From Microglena sp. YARC (lineage: Eukaryota > Chlorophyta > Chlorophyceae > Chlamydomonadales > Chlamydomonadaceae), in contig CM039466.1 in assembly GCA_022414725.1 (NCBI GenBank), positions 18,575,375-18,639,374 of the forward strand: a stretch of DNA of 64,000 nucleotides, read 5' to 3'. Shown here one piece after another: positions 29,804-41,950 of this stretch (position 1 is its first letter; each line of letters begins with the position of its first letter). A model generated the notes under the pieces. The model did not search any database and was not told where the DNA came from. It was given only the letters and a program-made list of their open reading frames with translations. A program made the translations under genes and the position numbers.

Positions 29804-30047
29804 TAAGGAGCTTGCGTGCGAGACCTCACAAATTCTTGGCTGGCCACGGCTGGCCATCCGATATTCTGACTGTGCCTCGAAGGTGAGCAGGTGGCGTAGG
29901 ATTTGTAACCAGAATTTGTAACGGTCCTGTCGGGTCCTGTGCAGCCAGCAAGGCTCGGCGGGCGCGCCGTACCTTCGGATAAATATCCGGGCGTTCGACA
30001 GTCGAGGCATAGAATTTATGTTAGTCCATAATCTCGATACCGTTCAT

Positions 30048-30062
30048 CTTCATTATAAGCCC
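30048..30062 (+). promoter_or_regulatory. TATA-like element of the LPxP-protein gene 1
   Basis: cttcattataagccc lies about 85-90 bp upstream of the ATG at 30140, comparable to the spacing seen at its paralog. Inferred from position and AT content only. Confidence 0.4.
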
Positions 30063-30139
30063 ATCCCCATAGGAGTCTGAAAGTGGTTTCTTGTTCATCT
30101 CCATCAGTATTCGCCTTCTCCTTTCCCGTAGATTGGAGA

Positions 30140-32433
30140 ATGTCTCCCTCTACCGCCTCTACTACTGCCAAGACCTCCGTTGCCTCTAAGGTGAGAAACT
30201 GCGCAGAACGTCTGAATAGTTATGCGCAGGACTACTGTGCCGCAAGTGTTGCTCTGCGTAACCCTGGAACGCTATTTTCAATCTGCCTTAACTTAGGGAG
30301 TATCTCGTGACAAAGTTTCTGCGAACTTCTCCAGCACAATCTCACATCTTCACGCTAGTCTCCTTGCATATCACCCACGGTAACGCCCTACACTCCGTGC
30401 ACATAGCTCTAGCTGCATACCGAATCCACCTTGACATAGGGGTATCTTCGGTCGCTCTAATACCTACGTTTGTTTAGCCTCGAGTTTCCTTCGCCCCCCC
30501 TGTTCTCCATATTTCCTTCTGACTGTCGCCCCTGCTCTTTGTAGCCCGAATGCGCTCTTTGATTCCCCACCCCCCCTTCTATTGTGTCATCCGAATCATA
30601 ACCGCCGAGTCGTGACAAGCTCCCTTTACATTTCCTCCTGGTGCCTTACTCTCCCAGGTATTCCGCGGTGACAACGATTGCCTGGTTGACCAGCTCATTG
30701 CCGCATGCCACGAGCACAAGGAGGTCTCAACTGCTCCTTTGCCAGGCTTTGGACGTGAGCTCCAGCCCTACTTTGCCGAGGGAGAGTTCGTCCCTCCTCT
30801 AAGGTTGGTACGCCATCCTAAGATACTTCGCTATTCATAGCTCGAGGTTTTACTCCCGTCTAGTTCGCATATTCGTTCCTTTTCTTATATCTGAAGTTCG
30901 CAATGCTATGCCCACGTGGGCTGTCTGAAAAGTGCCCAAGTGGGCTGTCTGAAAATGCCCCTCAATCCAGGAGGAGCCCAGGTCTCAGAATTTTCAGTCA
31001 GGCCGATCGTTTTTTTTCTGAGAACGGGGCTTTAATGGCATGTAACAAGACGATATGAAAAGTTACTTTTCAGGTCATTCTGAGCACCTCATTTAGGGGG
31101 GGGGGGGTCAGCCCTCATTTGTTTTTTTTGCTTACTTTTACTCAGACCTCCAAATGAAATTCTGAAATTCCAAGTATTTACCCCCCCACCCCCCCTCCCC
31201 AAACCCCACCCCAGCCCAGAGTATGAGAGGGTGAATGGCTGGGTATGGGTTGGTAAATTTGGGGTAGTATGGGTGTGTGGTGGGGTGGTGCCCCCCCCCC
31301 CCACCCCCCACACACACCTAACCGCCCCCGCCCCGAACCTCCACCATGCCTCCACCTGGAGTGGCCTCCGGCCATTCAATATTGTAGCCCCAAGGGGAAG
31401 TGTAGCTGGAACAAGCTAAGAAACTGTCCTGCTACTGTTTAGTTTGAAATAATGAGAACTCCAGTTTCAGGCGGACTCCTGCAAAGGTGAAGGGTAACTA
31501 CGATACTTGGGCAACCCAAAGAGGGTGCAGAACTGAATTTTGTCTGTCACACAATCCTTACGTGGGAATTCCAAGGATTATATTATGTGCGCCATATTGT
31601 TAACCCCTAGAATCCACATCAAAGTTTCTTCTCATCAAATTTGTTCTCATCAAAGTTTTTCCTCATCAAAGTTGTCCTCATCAAAGAAGGGGTATTTATA
31701 TTTAAGGAGGGCTGACCCCCCCAGGTTTTTAGGCGTGGGGGGACCTATTTTTTTTCTCCTCCCGCTCTATCGTATGAAAGCTTTTTTATGATTCCATCTT
31801 GTTAGTCTCTGCCATTGTTCATCACCCTCGCTATATAGCCGGCTGTCTGTCGCCCAATTCCTTCTTTTTCCATGATTTCCTGTGCAGCGCTCCCTCCCCC
31901 AGAACTCAGGTTCCAATAACTCTACTCGGGCTTCCTCCCCCAAGCAGCAGGCAGGCCCTGCTCCTGCTAACAAGAAAGCCGCCCCCTCTGGTCCCCAAGT
32001 GATCAAGGCAGACAGCAACCAGCCTTCTTGCACGACAAGCCCTGCTCCACCTACCAAGAAAGCCGCCTCCTCTGGTCGCCAAGTGATCAAGGCAGACAAC
32101 AACCAGCCTTCTTGCGCGACAAGCCCTGCTCCAGCTAACAAGAAAGCCGCCTCCTCGGTTCCCCAAGTGATCAAGGCAGACAACAACCAGCCTTCTTGCA
32201 TGAAGAAACCTCTTGATAACTCGAGCCGTGTTAAGAAGAACCTCGCCCAGTCTAAATATCCCACCTCGATGGCCAATGTGTCTCTGCCTGCATGCCCTGG
32301 CATTTTCAGCTCCCCCAACCCTAGGGAGTTGCCTGTCCCATCTATGAACTTGTTCAAGAGGGCGACCAGCCCACCAGCTCACTGCCCAGGATTTCTTCTT
32401 ATGGGCAACACTGCTGTCCTCGTCAGTGCTTAG
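30140..32433 (+). CDS. Small disordered protein with C-terminal LPxP motif, paralog 1 (three exons)
   Basis: Exon 1 is 30140-30190 (MSPSTASTTAKTSVASK, donor gtgaga). Exon 2 starts at 30658 after ctcccag (VFRGDNDCLVDQLIAACHEH then GFGRELQPYFAEGEF). Its end is either 30803 (gttggt donor, phase 2) or 30807 (gtacgc, phase 0); only the second joins the conserved frame of exon 3. Exon 3 is 31888-32433. It has three 28-residue repeats (SPAPANKKAASS then VIKADNNQPSC) and ends CPGIFSSPNPRELPVPSM then NLFKRAT. Exon 2 and the C-terminus match the minus-strand gene at 41951-42761. The Fxx-SPxPxxLPxPS pattern resembles the Dcp1-binding motif of PNRC2/EDC1-type decapping activators, an inference from a short motif. 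The repeats are specific to this copy. Confidence 0.68.
30890..31770. repeat. GTCAGCCC/poly-G dispersed element, copy 1 (in intron 2)
   Basis: Reads ttttcagtcaggccgatcg, ttttcaggtcattctgagc, cacctcatttagggggg then gtcagccctc. A G/C-run core follows, then gaagggtaactacgatactt, gggcaacccaaagaggg and finally gagggctgacccccccagg. The same order occurs at 35865-36490 and 62610-63795. The gtcagccctc / gagggctgac pair is inverted, suggesting a TIR-type element. Two gtgcccaagtgggctgtctg units precede it. Confidence 0.7.
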
Positions 32434-32639
32434 TCATTCTTGTCTGTTGTCTTCATATCACTTGGCCATACTTTCCTTGTAAAGTGAAGGTTGGCTTATC
32501 AGCCTCTTGGTATAATCGATTCACTGATTATGGATAATGCTGATGATCTGACCTGTTTGCTTGAGCGATACTTCTATTAACACGAGAGGGCATTATACAC
32601 CAGACGTAGTATCAGTCGTTACACAGTCGTCCAGCCTAT

Positions 32640-32830
32640 CCAATTGAGCAAGAACGTGCAGTGCAGCACTGTGTGCCTCAATGATATCCTTATCTACCAC
32701 CCCACCACTCACCACCACCATTCACCACCAGCCACTATCCAACATACTCACCTACCCACCCACCCACCAGTGCTGTGCAGCACTGTGCGCCTGAATGATA
32801 TTCTTATCTACCAAAACAATCATTTGTCTC
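32640..32830. repeat. Small duplication with CACC-rich spacer
   Basis: gtgcagcactgtg followed by gcctcaatgatatccttatc occurs at 32656-32697 and again, slightly diverged, at 32772-32812, separated by a caccaccac / cacccacc tract. Confidence 0.7.
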
Positions 32831-32859
32831 CATCCCCATGTATAGAGAAATTATGCCCG

Positions 32860-33390
32860 GATCAATGCTGCTGCATACCTGTATGATACCAGTTCCACCG
32901 TCCCGTTTGGGCGACTGTTTATGTCTTCTTAAGGCTGATGGCGACCATTCACCCTCTCAGATAAATGCTTCTTCAGCCCTGTATGATCTTAGTTGTGCCA
33001 ACCCATTTGGGCAACTCTTTATATTTTAATGGAGCTGATGGCCAGCACTCATTAGTCTCTCTGATCAAGGCTGCTACAAACCTGTATCATACAAGTCATG
33101 CCAACCCATTTGGGTGACTGTTTATATCTTCATAGGGCTGATGGTCACCATTCAACCTCTAGGCTCTCATATCGATGCTGCTCTAGCCCTGTATGATACA
33201 AGTCGCGCCAACCCATCTGGGCGGCTGTGTTTATATCTTCATAGGGCTGATGGTCACCATTCAACCTCTAGGCTCCTTGAGCAATGCTGCCACATACCTG
33301 TAAGACACAAGTCGCGCCAACCCATTTGGGCGACTGTGTTTATATCTTCATAGGGCTGGTAGCCACCATTCAACCTCTAGGGTCATCAAA
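32860..33390. repeat. ~100-bp tandem repeat, about 5 units
   Basis: Units share tgtatgatacaagtcgcgcc, aacccatttgggcgactgtg and cttcatagggctgatggtca. Period is about 95-110 bp and the last units are the most similar. No coding evidence. Confidence 0.88.
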
Positions 33391-33836
33391 GCGTTTTTAT
33401 TTTGGCCAAGCCCCCCCTTCTGGGGAACGGGAGCTCCCAGGGTCGCCCTGTAGTCTGTTTGACTGGCTGTCTGACCACAAGAAACCCTGGCCCTGTCATA
33501 AACCCGGTGCCACCTGTAGTTCCGGTAGCTAACACTCTCTGCCAATTTTCGCTTACTACGCGCCTAGGACTTCTCTGGTCTTGACATTTGTCCCTGTATG
33601 CGATCTTGTTGATATTTGTCCGAAGTAGCGATCTTATAATGGTTACCAAGAACTGTTTCAATATAATGCTATCGTAATCTGTTTTTACCTCGTTGGCCGC
33701 CCCAGCACCTGGTTGCCTGGGGTGCTTTCACCACTGCAATACCATAGGCGTGTTTAAAAAGCCTGTTTTGTGGGAGGTATCCTAGCAATGCTAAAAATGC
33801 GAGGAGTAGTGTATTAAAACAATGTACAATTATGTC
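33390..33836. other. Unassigned intergenic DNA
   Basis: An open frame at 33386-33661 (minus) has no recognisable motif. The segment cttgttgatatttgtccgaa with gcgatctt appears twice in short form (33590-33635). No gene supported. Confidence 0.5.
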
Positions 33837-34038
33837 ATAGCTTTCCTTTATAGCTAGGAATGCCAGATTCTATGCAGCTCTCCTGACTGGCTAGTCAGCT
33901 AAAACTGGTGCAACCTACTGCAACTTGAAGCTGACACAACCAGATTCCCTGTTATGTTTGTACCATGGGGCTTGGCCCAGTGTCTGGCACAGGGAGGTGC
34001 CTAGAAGCTGCTGCTTGTAGCTGAAAAGAAAAGCTATG
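33836..34038. mobile_element. hAT-like MITE
   Basis: About 203 bp. Ends catagctttcctttatagct and agctgaaaagaaaagctatg are inverted. Internal gcctagaagctgctgcttg matches the family. No exact target duplication. Confidence 0.72.
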
Positions 34039-34129
34039 AAATATTCTCCTATTCATGTGAGATCCTTCACCTTATTCATGGTCCTTCCACACTGACCATG
34101 AACCTTCCTGCATATGAAGTCAGGTAGGA

Positions 34130-34290
34130 ATCAAGCACCGGTTGTTTGTGTCACTTGATGCCTTACCTGGCTTGTTGCTCAGAGTAATGGCCGTTATGTT
34201 GATCACGTCATGCCTTGTACCTGACTGGATGTTCAGAGTGCAGGCCGTTAGGTTGATCATTCGACGCCTTACCTGACTTGTTGTCCAGAG
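34130..34290. repeat. ~60-bp tandem repeat, 3 units
   Basis: Units share gatgccttacctggcttgtt, cagagt and ggccgttatgttgatca. Three diverged copies. Confidence 0.8.
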
Positions 34291-34574
34291 TTTGGGCCGA
34301 TAAGTCGGGAGTCCCAGCAGAACACGACTTTGGTTGGCTTTGGCTGTGTTTTTTGTTTCTGGGTCTCTTGGATTCCAGCTGTGCTGGGATGTACACATTA
34401 TACTTAGTGTACTTGGCGTAGTTAGGGCATGCTGGGCAACGTCGGTTTGTCTTAGTGTTAAATAACCAGCATTTACAGTTCCCATCAGAGGCTGGTATAG
34501 GTTGCTGCATAGCGGTGGGTATTAACTATCGTTACAAGACGCAATGTAGCATTCAGTACTTTTTTAAAGTATTA

Positions 34575-34765
34575 ATAATGCCCGGTGGGGCGTGGTATTA
34601 AGGGAGCCTTGTCTTTCGGCGGTAGGGAACGGACTGCTACATAACTCGAACAAAGCTACCATGGCTGTTGACCCTTACCACTAAAACTAAATCGCACCCG
34701 TGAGGATTCGAACCCGACAACTTCGTTCTCTCTAGGAGCTCATCAACCATTGAGCAATTTGTTGG
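34575..34765 (-). mobile_element. tRNA-derived SINE, copy 3
   Basis: On the minus strand, ttgctcaatggttgatgagc is a good A box and gtcgggttcgaatcctcacg a good B box. The plus-strand left end taatgcccggtggggcgtgg matches copies 1 and 2. The head differs from copy 2, so either the tRNA head was exchanged or it has diverged strongly. Confidence 0.7.
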
Positions 34766-34964
34766 AATGGGGATATTCAGTACTTTCTGTCCTTGGGTAC
34801 TGATGTGACCTCATCCCAACCTATGATGCGTTGGTGTAGGTAGCAGAGTGGTAGTGGTTACTACCCATCACAATTCAACCCAGCGTAGCATTCAGTACTG
34901 ACTGTTCCAGTGGTCCAAGTCAGTACGTGCGTTGTGTATTGTCCATACTGTTGTTATCTTTTGT

Positions 34965-35215
34965 GGTATATTGGTTTGATCATGTGTCCTATCAGCTTTG
35001 AGGCTGCTCAAGATCTGCATATTCAATCATCAGCAGATGGTTGGTTTGATCATGTGCCCTATCAGCATTGGGGCTGTGTATTGTCACGTACGCAATAAGC
35101 AGTCGTTGGTTGGTTTGACCATGTGTCTTATCGCATTGAGGCGTACTAAGGAATCAGCAGTTGGTCACTTTGGTCATGTGCCCAATCAGCTTTGAGACTG
35201 CTTACCGTCTGTGTT
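34965..35215. repeat. ~65-75-bp tandem repeat, 4 units
   Basis: Units share ttggtttgatcatgtgycct followed by atcagctttgaggctg. Four diverged copies. 35215-35860 beyond it holds no recognisable gene. Confidence 0.82.
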
Positions 35216-35864
35216 CTCAAGTCCTTCAAACCAATTCAATAGATTCTAGCCTTATATTTTCTCTCCCCAAAACCCGTGTTTAGTGTAGCTGGAATTATCT
35301 AGTCAGCTTACAAACTCCTATGCAATAAGTACATAATGTGATTGAATGAATGCATGCGGGCATTTGGATGACATGTCCTAGTTTCCTGGGTGGGTAAGAT
35401 TAAAACTGTAGTCAGCATAAACATTTCAAATTGCCCTGTTCTGCTTTTTTGTAGGGTGCACTGCACTGCACATACACAAGTGCTGCCTGTACATTTATTC
35501 CTTTGGCCTAACTATTGGGTTGTAGCATCTAGAAGTACATGTAGTAGGAACAGGGTTGGGGGTTGTTGGTAATCAAAATGTTCTGCACTGTACTGAATGT
35601 GGGCAGGCACATCATCATGCAAGTTGTCCTTTGGCCCCTAGTGTGTGACACTGACCCTCTGGTTTGGATGCCTTTTCACGATTTTTGCTCCAATTTTTGA
35701 GGGCAGGTTAAAACTGTAACAGCTCCCTGCATCTGATAACTTGAACTTGGTTACATAGCTTTCACCAGCAATTTGGCTGCTCGCCATCTTTGGCAGTACA
35801 AAATGTATTATCAGGAAAATGTAAACTCGAACAAATCACTGATAAGCTCTGTGTGCCTTGACCA

Positions 35865-36490
35865 GGGTTGTTCAGAACGCTGCTTTAGTCTAGGGTTTTT
35901 TGCTATCTTTTTACCCATACCTCCAAATGACTTTCTGAGGCCACCATTGAGCTTGTGTTGAAAATGGCAAATCATTGGCACCACTGAAGACCAGGGGGTG
36001 GGGGGGTATGGCCCCAGCCCCCCCACCCAACCCTACCCCATTCTGTGTGTATATTATTGGGATATGCCTTTATTGAGCCTCCTTGCAGCCATCATTTGCC
36101 TGCTTGAGACAAAACCTGAACTGACCTCCGGACAAAGCCTCTTCAACATTGGGACTGAGTTGGGTGGGATTTGCTCAAAGGGGAAGTGCAGCTGAACCAT
36201 GCTGAGAAACCTGTTCCGCTACCGTTTTGTTTGAAATAACGAGAACCCCGTTTTCTAGCTGACCCCTGCGAAAACGAAGGGTGACTCGGGCACTAGGGCA
36301 ACGCTAAGGGGGGTAGAGCTGAATTTTGACTATCACACAATCCCTGTTCGGGAATTCTGAGGATGTCACTGTGAGCGCCATAGTGTAAATAAAAATACAC
36401 AATTTCGAGTCTTGCCTCTTTTTCCTTTTTAAAGAGGGGGGATGGGGGGGGGGGGGGGGGGGGGGGGCAGCCCTGATATTTGTTTAGGAA
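35865..36490. repeat. GTCAGCCC/poly-G dispersed element, copy 2
   Basis: Contains tttacccatacctccaaatg, gggtgactcgggcactaggg, and a G-run of about 30 bp at 36438-36467 before cagccctgatatt. At its left edge (35868-35885) is cagggttgttcagaacgctg, the terminus of a separate small element family. Confidence 0.65.
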
Positions 36491-37160
36491 TAGGTGGTCA
36501 AACATTTTTTTTACTCCTGGTTTGACTGTTTGACTATTGCCTGCGACATAAACAAACCCCTGTATCACATTTGCACCACCCCTATACATGCCCCTTCGAG
36601 TAAAAGGATAAGTAGACGTCAAAAAATGACCTTGGAAATCTGGAACCTTCTAAAATGTGAGATGGGTGTAGGTTAATTTCCAGCCAAGTACCATGTTGCC
36701 CTTCTGGCTTCTGCGGTTGCACACCTACTCTCTACAAATATCTGCTACAAACCTGCCAAGAGCGCGATTCACATTTTTGCCCCTAGTAAATTTCGATGCG
36801 GGACAGCCAAAGCATGGCAAATTGTTAGCTGAAGCTATCAGTATGGAGTCAAGCTTAAGTTCAAGCACGATCCAGAAGATAGATGGAAACAACTTTACAG
36901 CTAGAAGCCCGGAAACTCAGAGATTGATTGTAACTTGGAAGATACGCAAAAGTAGAAAGACGATGGGCGCCAAATACAGCGAGCAGCCAAATTGTTGCGT
37001 ACAGCCTTGAACCAAGTTTGAGCTGAAGGGGCGGAGAGAGCCAGTCGAGCAAGGTGTTGAGATCTCTATTACAGCAGATATCAGATACGCAACATCAAAT
37101 ACACATTGCAGGGAGCTCAGCCCTAAGTTTGCATAAATTCAAATCCACGATTATCCACAC

Positions 37161-37303
37161 CAGGGTTGTTCAGGGGGCGTCCCTCCGCTTCTCCAGACGC
37201 AGCCTACGTCGAAATCTGCTTCTTAAACACAACCAGTTTAAAAAGATGCGCCTGTGACGCACGGGGGAAACCATGACAAGACACAGCGATCTGAACAACC
37301 CTG
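37161..37303. mobile_element. Small TIR element with CAGGGTTGTTCAG ends
   Basis: 143 bp. Left cagggttgttcag, right ctgaacaaccctg, perfect 13-bp inverted ends. The interior has acgcagcc, tgcgcctgtgacgc. Related gcgacgcaac-rich sequence with gcgt..ctgaacaaccctg-type right ends occurs at 37410-37545, 50440-50815 and 60185-60424. Confidence 0.72.
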
Positions 37304-37624
37304 ACACACGCTAGTCTGAAATTCTACATCTCTGGTGCAAAAACTTGAAAAAGCAACTAGAGTCTAAGTCATCATCAACAATTCAACATTCTATCATGCA
37401 TGTTTTTTTATGACATGGCCTGTTTCAAAATCTGCTTCTCAAGACGCAACCGGTTTCAAAAGCTGCGTTTGGGACGCAACCGACCCACGAAAGCTGCGCC
37501 TGCGACACAAGAAGCAGCGTTCTGAACAGCCCTCCTAGGAACCCTTCATCCATTCACCACAACAACAACTGTACAGGAGTTCACCACACGGACCATCATT
37601 TGAACATGCATATATTCGAAACAT

Positions 37625-37945
37625 ACATACCAAACACCAATAATGGAACTCCAAGAACCCTGATAAACGACAGCAACTAGGATGTCGTCAAATGGGCATC
37701 TGCACATGTATGCTACCTTTTCAGGTAGCCAGGTCTATTCACGTGCATCTAACAGCGCTGCTTTGCCCGTCTGTCCTTTTGACGACTTTACAAACATCAA
37801 TAATGGGACTCCTAGAACCCTGACAAAGTACAGCAACTAGGTTGTCATCAAATGGGCATCTGCGAATTTACACTTTTAAGGTAGCCAGGTCTATCCACGC
37901 GCACCTACCTGCGCTGCTTTGCCCGTCTGTCTTTTTGACGTCTTG
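37625..37945. repeat. ~160-bp direct duplication
   Basis: Two copies (about 37631-37790 and 37794-37945) share caataatggractcc..agaaccctga, gtcaaatgggcatctgc and gctgctttgcccgtctgtc. No gene supported here or in the following kilobase. Confidence 0.82.
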
Positions 37946-38869
37946 GCTTGAATTTAGCGAGCGACAAACCTGCCATCTGCAATGCTCAACGACATAGATC
38001 ATCCGACACATTAAAAGCATGTCTGTCAATGACTGTACTTATTGTCAAGACTGCTGGCTCTCTAGCACAGCGCACTTTCTGTTTCTTTGCATACAGCTGG
38101 AAGAGCCCCACTGGTGGTTGGCCCCAGTGCAAGCAAACGGGCTGGCCCCCTAAACCTCACGCCTCGTAATAAGGTTGCCATTATTTTATATACAGGGAGA
38201 AGCCCCCGGAAGTTGTGTGGGGCCTGTCTTTTGTTGAAACTAATGCAATTTTAACCTCCTTTTCGTGGTAGTCCCAATGTTCCGGGCTCTTTCTTGCATG
38301 ATGCATTCGACTTCCCAGATTGGGGACCCGTCTGTATTGTACTCCAGTGGGTTACCGACGTGCTGTTGCTCGCCAGATTGCCATTCTTTCAGGAGGCCCA
38401 CGTGGGACACCGGGTGGAGCTACGACAAATGAATCATGTTTGGCACACGAGATTCCCCAGAGAAGCAAACAGTACCGCACCCATCCAGAGAACAAGTGCG
38501 TGGGCACACCTTGTGACGGAGTGCTAGACAATTGGGCATATCGAAAAGGCAACTTGAGATGTCAAGAAACTGATCTAGAGGTACTAACCCTAGGGCACGG
38601 CAATATGAGATCATATAATATCATGTCATCGTACAACATCATATGATGCAATTTGTTTATCACCGGTATACAAATTGCATCATATGATATTGTATATAAA
38701 TGGTAACTAGCCTAGTCAGACTGCCCACTTTGGTCAACACTATATGATATGCCGGTCTCTACTTATGCCCATATATATAGACTAGTAGTAGGCTACCTTG
38801 CTACCCACCTGCACCCACGGCACACATACAAGACCTAGGCATGTCTTTCAAGTCTCTACATCTGATTGC

Positions 38870-39195
38870 ATTCTGTACTCAGGAGTGTGATGTAGTAGAT
38901 TTTATACTACCCATGTCTACTCCACCTGCAGACGGCGAGCAGCCTGCAGGCTGATATGCCAAGCAATCAATTTGATTCAAGGCACACCTACACCCACATA
39001 TACTGCACATGTCTACTCCGCCTGCAGACGGTGAGCAGCTTTCAGGCTGATATGCCACGCAATCAATTCAATTCAAGGCACACTTAACCAACATGTACTA
39101 CACATGTATACTCAGCCTGCATACGGTGAGCAGCCTCCAGGCTGATATGCCATGCAATCAATTCAATTCAAGGCACACCTACACCAACATGCATT
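38870..39195. repeat. ~90-100-bp tandem repeat, 3 units
   Basis: Units share ctgcagacggtgagcagcc, aggctgatatgcca and caatcaattcaattcaaggc then acacctacacc. Diverged single copies of the gacggtgagcagcc core occur at 11323, 12758, 41645 and 58360, so this is a dispersed family locally amplified. Confidence 0.82.
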
Positions 39196-39313
39196 CGTTA
39201 ATCAGTCATCTTGTTTCTCCATCAATCAAGCAATGGAGGGATAGATCCAGACACATATAGCAGTTTCTACCAATCTCAGAAAGGCAATGAAGAACATACA
39301 GCAATGGGTGTGA

Positions 39314-39517
39314 CAGGGCTTTTCTTTTCGGCTTTTCTAAGCACCTTCTAGGCAACATCCTGAGCCAGCCACTTTGCTGCACCCAAATATGTCAGCAGTT
39401 CTTGACAGCTGACTGTGTCAGCTTTAAGGTGCACTAGGGTGCGATATATTTGGAAGAATATCCAGTCAGGGGAGCTGTCTAGAAGCTGTTGACCGAAATT
39501 GAAAATAAAAGCTCTAG
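39314..39517. mobile_element. hAT-like MITE
   Basis: About 204 bp. Left cagggcttttcttttcggct, right gaaaataaaagctctag. Internal ggtgcactaggg and gagctgtctagaagctgtt fit the family. No clear target duplication. Confidence 0.72.
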
Positions 39518-39819
39518 GGGGGGGCCATCTAGAAGATCCAAACAAAATACTCCACATGGCAAGATGTCAAATAGCCCCATGCAGTGCTGAAAACACGCAT
39601 GAAATTTGACTTAACTTCTAGCATGAACCGAGAGGCATAACAGTCCAGGTGGTACAAGGTGGTCAAGAAAATGTGTCCTTCACCAACGGTACGCGCTTTT
39701 GTGTAGTGTAAACGGCTGATTAGGCGTGTCTCGAGTTGGCCTGAGCAGTTACTGTTATATATGGCTGCATTGGCCACATATCTAATCAGTTTCTACCTTC
39801 CACTCCGTGTTTCCACGTC

Positions 39820-41035
39820 TGATGAGTACATAGTGCTGACAGGGTCTCCAGAGGTGTCTGAAAAGACCCAATGTACACATCCATTCAGAACAAGATTTTG
39901 TTAAGCCCAGCTATACAGTGTTCTAGCGATAAAGAGCCCATCTTGATCAGTCAGGCCAGCTCGATAGGTACATAAGGTACCAACCCAAAACATAGCATCA
40001 TGATCAATGAGGACTGCTGCATACTAAGTGCAGACAGGGTCTTAGTAGGTGCCTCTAGGGACCCAGTGTACACAGTGACTCAGGAAAATATAAATCTAGC
40101 CCTGCTATACAGTGTTCCCATGAGACAGAGCCCATCTTGATTGGTCAGGCCAGCTTGGTAGGTACAGAGGGTACCGTTACAGCACATCCCATCATGATCA
40201 ATGAGGACTGCTGCATACTAGGTGCAGACAGGGTCTCAAGAGGTGTCTCTAGAGACATAGGGTACACAGTGATAGGAAAATATAAATCTAGCCCTGCTAT
40301 ACAGTATTCCCACGAGGTAGAGCCCATCATGATCAGTCAGGTTAGCTCGATACGTGAAATCAAAAACATAGCCTCGTGATCGATGAGTACTGCTGCCTAT
40401 GAAGTGCAGACACGGTCTCAACAGGTGAAAACAATGATTTAGACCAATATTTTGATATGCCCTGATATACAGTGTTCCAGTGTTAATGAGCCCATCTTGA
40501 TCAGGCAGGCCAGCTCGGTTGGTACAGAAAGAAGTTCAACCCCAAAATATACCATCATGATAAATGAGGGCTGCTGCCTACTAAGTGCAGACAGTGTCTC
40601 AATAGGTGTCTCTTAAGTCCCAGTGATTCAGGAAATATAATATACCTCAGCTATACAGTGTTCCAGTGATAGAGAGCCCATCTTGATCGGTCAGGCCAGT
40701 TCGGTAGGTACAAAAGGTACCGCCACAGCACATCCCATCATGGTCCATGAGGACTGCTGCCTATTGAGTGCAGACAGCGTCTCAATAGGTGTCTCTAGAG
40801 ACCCAGTGTAGACAGTGATTGAGGAAAATATAAATAAAGCCATGCTGTACAGTGTTCCCATAACCCAGAGTTCATCTTGATCAGTCGAGGCAGCTTGATG
40901 GGTATGGAGACTACCACCACCGCAGATCTCATTATGTGGAAGTAGCATACGAACTGCAACAGGTGTACTGCATACCCCCGTATGCAGACCATGTGCTACT
41001 TCCGAATATTCTGATCAATCAGGACTGCTGCTAAG
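39820..41035. repeat. ~182-195-bp tandem repeat, about 6 units
   Basis: Units share aggactgctgcctactaagt followed by gcagacagggtctc, then gtctctagagacccagtgta, then atacagtgttccca and agagcccatcttgatcagtc. Anchors at about 39826, 40009, 40204, 40386, 40567, 40750 and 41022 give the period. No coding evidence. Confidence 0.9.
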
Positions 41036-41950
41036 GCAGCAATTGAATGAAATAGCTCGAGACAAATCACATCAGAGTGTATGGCAGTGTGATTGCCTGA
41101 GAAAGATTGTGCGATACACGTTCGTATCCATGAAATAAGTCAATTTTCTTCTGGGAGCCCATCCCTTGAACGTCCGAAGAATTTGGAACGTATACATTTT
41201 AGTACTTCAAAGAACACCCAATTCAGGAGATTGGATATTTCTCGGAAAGGCATTGCCTTGGTGAAAACGCGTCAGTTCAAACAAACAGAAGCAACATGCG
41301 ATCTAGAATTGTGATTCCTTTGTGCAACCACTGAGTATAGAAAGGTGAAAAGCCTTTTGGATCATGCCTTGGACTAAAAAATGCCAACTGCCTCGCAGCA
41401 GAAACATGACCTCAACTATTCTGCAGCCGTTATTGTTTTCCCACAGGGTTGTCAGCTTTCCAATGACTTTTTTGGGAAGAGCAGGTTTCTCAAAGATTTC
41501 AGACTCAATGCAAAACAAATCCATATCCAGTGAGAACCTAGCATGCTGTTCCACTGTCTCCATGTTTGCTACCTTGCTGTATTCTGTACTGAGGAGGGTG
41601 ATGGGGTGGTAATTATACAGTTCGTGTTTAATCCACCCAGAGGGTGGGCAGCCTTTCAGCCAATGAACGCCGTGTACGGTAATCAATTCAGCCCAATCCT
41701 ACAACTGTGCTAATTGTGTAGTGTAATTTAGGAACCAAGGCAAGTCTAGCAGCTGGGAGAGCCATTCTCTCTTGACAAGATAATGTGGGCCAACCAGTTT
41801 TAACGCCTTTCATTTTCACAGGTGGTATCTTTCCAACCAAGGCTACTCCAGCAGCACTACCTAAGAAGTGCGATTCTTTGTAGGCAGTGTGATTCATTTT
41901 ATACAGGGCTGCCCAAGCAGCATTGATCGATGCAAAAACATGTTGGATAA

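Noticed and set aside
36693..37010. 105-codon plus-strand frame
   Set aside because: No motif and no paralog in the window; composition looks random.
38294..38646. Overlapping frames of 77 and 108 codons
   Set aside because: Two different frames are open over the same DNA and neither resembles a known protein.
41303..41686. Minus-strand frame with YHPITLLSTEYSK, reminiscent of LINE reverse transcriptase
   Set aside because: The matching DNA is a copy of a dispersed non-coding repeat (ctgtactgaggagggtgatg) seen at 38875, and no other RT motifs follow.
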